NCBI GenBank assembly: GCA_025656895.1
Contig: JAHXHF010000234.1
Location: 1-8,226, forward strand
Length of the DNA stretch: 8,226 nt
Direction: 5' to 3'
DNA from: a gamma proteobacterium symbiont of Bathyaustriella thionipta
GTDB lineage: Bacteria > Pseudomonadota > Gammaproteobacteria > Chromatiales > Chromatiaceae
The position numbers and the translations under genes are program-made. How positions within the stretch are numbered: the stretch's first letter is position 1; every line of letters begins with the position of its first letter. Of the stretch, positions 6,737 to 8,226 are shown in pieces. The notes below the pieces were generated by a model, which had not been told where the DNA came from, did no database searches, and saw only the letters and a program-made list of their open reading frames with translations.

Positions 6737-6750
6737 TTGACTCAGATCAA
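6737..6750 (+). promoter_or_regulatory. FNR/DNR-type operator upstream of the hemerythrin-like gene
   Basis: TTGAC-TCAG-ATCAA matches the FNR-family consensus TTGAT-N4-ATCAA at 9 of 10 positions. Its centre (6743.5) is exactly 41.5 bp upstream of position 6785, where the adjacent -10 element predicts transcription to start, which is the standard class II activator position. The likely reader is an FNR, ANR or DNR protein. A regulator with the right recognition helix is encoded at 1000-1692. Confidence 0.75.
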
Positions 6751-6771
6751 AAAATGCTTAGTATGCAGGCG

Positions 6772-6777
6772 CATAAT
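6772..6777 (+). promoter_or_regulatory. -10 element of the FNR-type promoter
   Basis: CATAAT is a 5/6 match to TATAAT and would start transcription at about 6784-6785. No good -35 hexamer is present, which is expected when an activator bound at -41.5 takes its place. The leader would be about 41 nt, with GAGAGG (6815-6820) 5 nt before the ATG at 6826. A bare TTGATCAA palindrome at 6798-6805 lies in this leader. Confidence 0.6.
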
Positions 6778-6825
6778 AACAGAAAGAAGTTTGTAGTTTG
6801 ATCAATCCCATTATGAGAGGCAAGC

Positions 6826-7272
6826 ATGATTACCTTTGAAGAGCTTTACCGCCAGAATGACAAGATTACTGAATTATCCCATATTCTTTCAAATTTGCTA
6901 CAGGATCGCACCCTGTGCGATTCGGAAGTGACTTGTGACCTGTTTTATCGCTATGTGGATGCGGTCAAGGAACATCTGAATGTTACTGACGCCGGCATGT
7001 ACACCAAACTGCTCACCTCCGGTGACAAATCAGCCGCTAATGTGGCTAACTCGTTTATGAGTGGTTCGCAGGAAATCAAGCGCATTTTTGCCAGTTATTT
7101 GAAAAAATGGTGCCGCGCCAAAAGCCATAAACTGATGATCAAGGAACATGATAAGTTTTTAGCCGAAACCGAAGAGCTGTTTCAGATCGTGCTGGATCGG
7201 GTGATTAATGAAACCGAAAAACTCTATCCGGCTTTGCGCCGAATCACCGGTGAAAACGTACGCGCTGCCTGA
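6826..7272 (+). CDS. Hemerythrin-like (HHE domain) protein
   Basis: This 148-residue, predicted all-helical cytoplasmic protein follows the layout of an HHE/hemerythrin four-helix bundle, a fold that binds a di-iron or other metal site for O2 or NO chemistry. Candidate ligands are His19 (ELSHIL), His50 and Asp55 (KEHLNVTDAGMY), His108 (KEHDKF), and Glu129/Glu131 in NETEKLYPAL. The last block ends in the usual L-Y-P, but the His expected about four residues before the Glu is replaced (Arg125 region), so the site may be altered or mononuclear. Cys31, Cys37 and Cys96 are of unknown role. The gene stands alone behind an FNR-type promoter, so expression at low oxygen or with NO is likely. It converges with the kinase gene, 21 bp away. 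The general fold is likely; metal binding is inferred. Confidence 0.65.
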   Translation: MITFEELYRQNDKITELSHILSNLLQDRTLCDSEVTCDLFYRYVDAVKEHLNVTDAGMYTKLLTSGDKSAANVANSFMSGSQEIKRIFASYLKKWCRAKSHKLMIKEHDKFLAETEELFQIVLDRVINETEKLYPALRRITGENVRAA

Positions 7273-7288
7273 GTTTCATACAGCCTGT

Positions 7289-7328
7289 TTCTGCTAACTG
7301 CCAGCCTGTAGCAACAGGCTGAGCAGAA
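7289..7328. terminator. Long stem-loop between convergent genes
   Basis: CAGCCTGT (7302-7309) and ACAGGCTG (7314-7321) form a perfect 8-bp stem with loop AGCA. TTCTGCT (7289-7295) and AGCAGAA (7322-7328) extend it by 7 bp across a 6-nt bulge (7296-7301). It covers the end of the kinase gene and the short gap after the hemerythrin-like gene. No T-run follows on either strand, so it is not a classic intrinsic terminator, but it could protect 3' ends or help end both transcripts. A further CAGCCTGT at 7281-7288 could pair with the same 3' arm. Confidence 0.4.
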
Positions 7329-8166
7329 CCAGGTTGGTAAGCAGTAACAGCAGTGCCAAACCTTTCCAGAAGGTTAAAGGGTCGCGCTCCATCAAAGGTG
7401 TGCTGTGCTTGCTGATCAGTTTTTTGTTGGGGTGTTCCAGGTCATGCAGGAACTCTGACAAGGTGTCATAGCGCCTGGCAGGGTTCGGATGAACGGCCTT
7501 GCGCAACGCGCCATCTACCCAGGCTTGTATCTTGTCGTTATAGCGCGATGCCGGAATATAATTCAGCTTGTTGGCCGGGCGTATCTGGTCACTGTCGCCA
7601 TACGGAAGCTGCCCGGTGAGTAATTCGTAGGCCATCACTCCCACAGAAAACAGGTCAGAGCGATTGCTGCATTGAGCCAGCGCGCATTCGGGCGCTGAAT
7701 AATTGATGGTGCCCTGCGGTATCTGTTCCAGACTGCTGTTGCTTTCACTGCTGCCGGCTACCCGGGTTGAGCCGAAATCAATAATCTTGATGACGCCCTG
7801 TTCATCAATCAGCAGGTTTTCCGGTTTCAGATCCAGATGAATCATTTCCAGACGATGAAAGGCACGCAGCCCGGCAACAATCTGGCGTAAAAATTCGCGT
7901 GCTTTGTTAATGTGGGTTTGCGGGTGGTCCTGTATCCACTGGCGCAAACTCTGACCGGCCACATATTCTGAAATGTTGTACAGAAAACGCCGGTGCGGTG
8001 TGTCCAGTATTTTCAGTACATGCGGGTTATTGATACGTTTTCCGACCCATTCTTCATGCAGAAAACCTTCCAGATATTGCGGATCATCACGGTAATTGAT
8101 GGATGGGGTTTTGAGAATTATTTTCTGCTTACTACTGATCTGAAGTTTCACTGAAATCCAAATCAA
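7294..8166 (-). CDS. Ser/Thr protein kinase domain with C-terminal membrane anchor (N-terminus uncertain)
   Basis: Hanks-type kinase motifs are intact from beta-3 onward, numbered from a TTG at 8166. They are Lys19 (IILK), Glu38/39 in helix C, the catalytic loop HLDLKPEN (110-117, HRD changed to HLD), DFG (130-132), APE (158-160) and the helix-F Asp171. A hydrophobic segment at about 267-287 after ERDP.TFWKG should anchor it in the inner membrane with a tiny periplasmic tail. The text resembles the kinase half of Pseudomonas-type bifunctional kinase/phosphatase proteins, which have an N-terminal PP2C domain. This frame meets a TGA at 8184-8182, and the glycine-rich loop is missing. No ribosome site supports the TTG. 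The start given is therefore only the limit of the open frame. A one-base shift to an upstream frame is suspected, and the real gene probably continues past the window. Confidence 0.8.
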   Translation of the reverse strand: MIWISVKLQISSKQKIILKTPSINYRDDPQYLEGFLHEEWVGKRINNPHVLKILDTPHRRFLYNISEYVAGQSLRQWIQDHPQTHINKAREFLRQIVAGLRAFHRLEMIHLDLKPENLLIDEQGVIKIIDFGSTRVAGSSESNSSLEQIPQGTINYSAPECALAQCSNRSDLFSVGVMAYELLTGQLPYGDSDQIRPANKLNYIPASRYNDKIQAWVDGALRKAVHPNPARRYDTLSEFLHDLEHPNKKLISKHSTPLMERDPLTFWKGLALLLLLTNLVLLSLLLQAGS

Positions 8167-8224
8167 CCTGACAGTCAGCCATCAAGCCACCATACGCAAA
8201 AGCAGTGAAACAAAATCTTTTTCC
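8132..8224 (-). other. Probable out-of-frame N-lobe segment of the kinase gene
   Basis: A different minus-strand frame is open from the window edge to a TAG at 8134-8132. Its translation includes YGGLMADCQVDLD (residues 11-23 of the visible part), which resembles the GGMADVYLxxD pattern of a kinase glycine-rich loop, exactly the part missing from the downstream frame. Skipping one base between about 8182 and 8132 joins it to SKQKIILKTPS. It is thus probably the start of the kinase domain, split by a frameshift or sequencing error. The segment is short, so chance similarity is possible. Confidence 0.4.
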
Positions 8225-8226
8225 CG

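Noticed and set aside
6798..6805. TTGATCAA palindrome as a regulator site
   Set aside because: The half-sites have no spacer and the motif lies in the leader after the likely transcript start; it is short enough to be chance.

Overview
The window looks like chromosomal DNA of a gammaproteobacterium of moderate G+C. The best evidence is a four-gene minus-strand block, mtaD-like / ubiG / mupP-like HAD phosphatase / squalene-phytoene-synthase-like. Its first three genes recall the order found in Pseudomonas and relatives. A DNR-like Crp/Fnr regulator and the kinase half of a Pseudomonas-type kinase/phosphatase point the same way. I cannot name the genus.

Layout from left to right: (1) 1-252 has no gene and carries short tandem repeats and a cluster of small palindromes in front of an IS200-like, REP-associated (RAYT-type) tyrosine transposase at 253-978. 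(2) A DNR/FNR-like regulator lies on the minus strand at 1000-1692. Its leader appears to contain an intrinsic-terminator hairpin. (3) A 214-bp divergent intergenic region follows, then a secreted, helix-rich protein of unknown function at 1907-3172. (4) That gene converges, with a 14-bp overlap, on the minus-strand block 3159-6713. The block's genes overlap or nearly abut, so they probably form one operon read from mtaD. (5) At 6714-6825 a divergent promoter region holds a near-consensus FNR/DNR box, placed as in a class II activated promoter in front of a hemerythrin-like gene (6826-7272). (6) The kinase domain of a membrane-anchored Ser/Thr protein kinase lies on the minus strand (7294-8166). 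Its N-terminal part appears to be in another frame and to run off the window.

How the genes fit together: the operon combines nucleoside salvage (MtaD), ubiquinone methylation (UbiG), a probable murein-recycling phosphatase (MupP type) and a prenyl-synthase-fold protein without its Asp-rich motifs. The regulator, which has an FNR-type recognition helix but no N-terminal Fe-S cysteine cluster, and the FNR-type box before the hemerythrin-like gene suggest a small oxygen- or NO-responsive circuit. That link is inferred. I see no CRISPR array, rRNA, tRNA or recognisable riboswitch.
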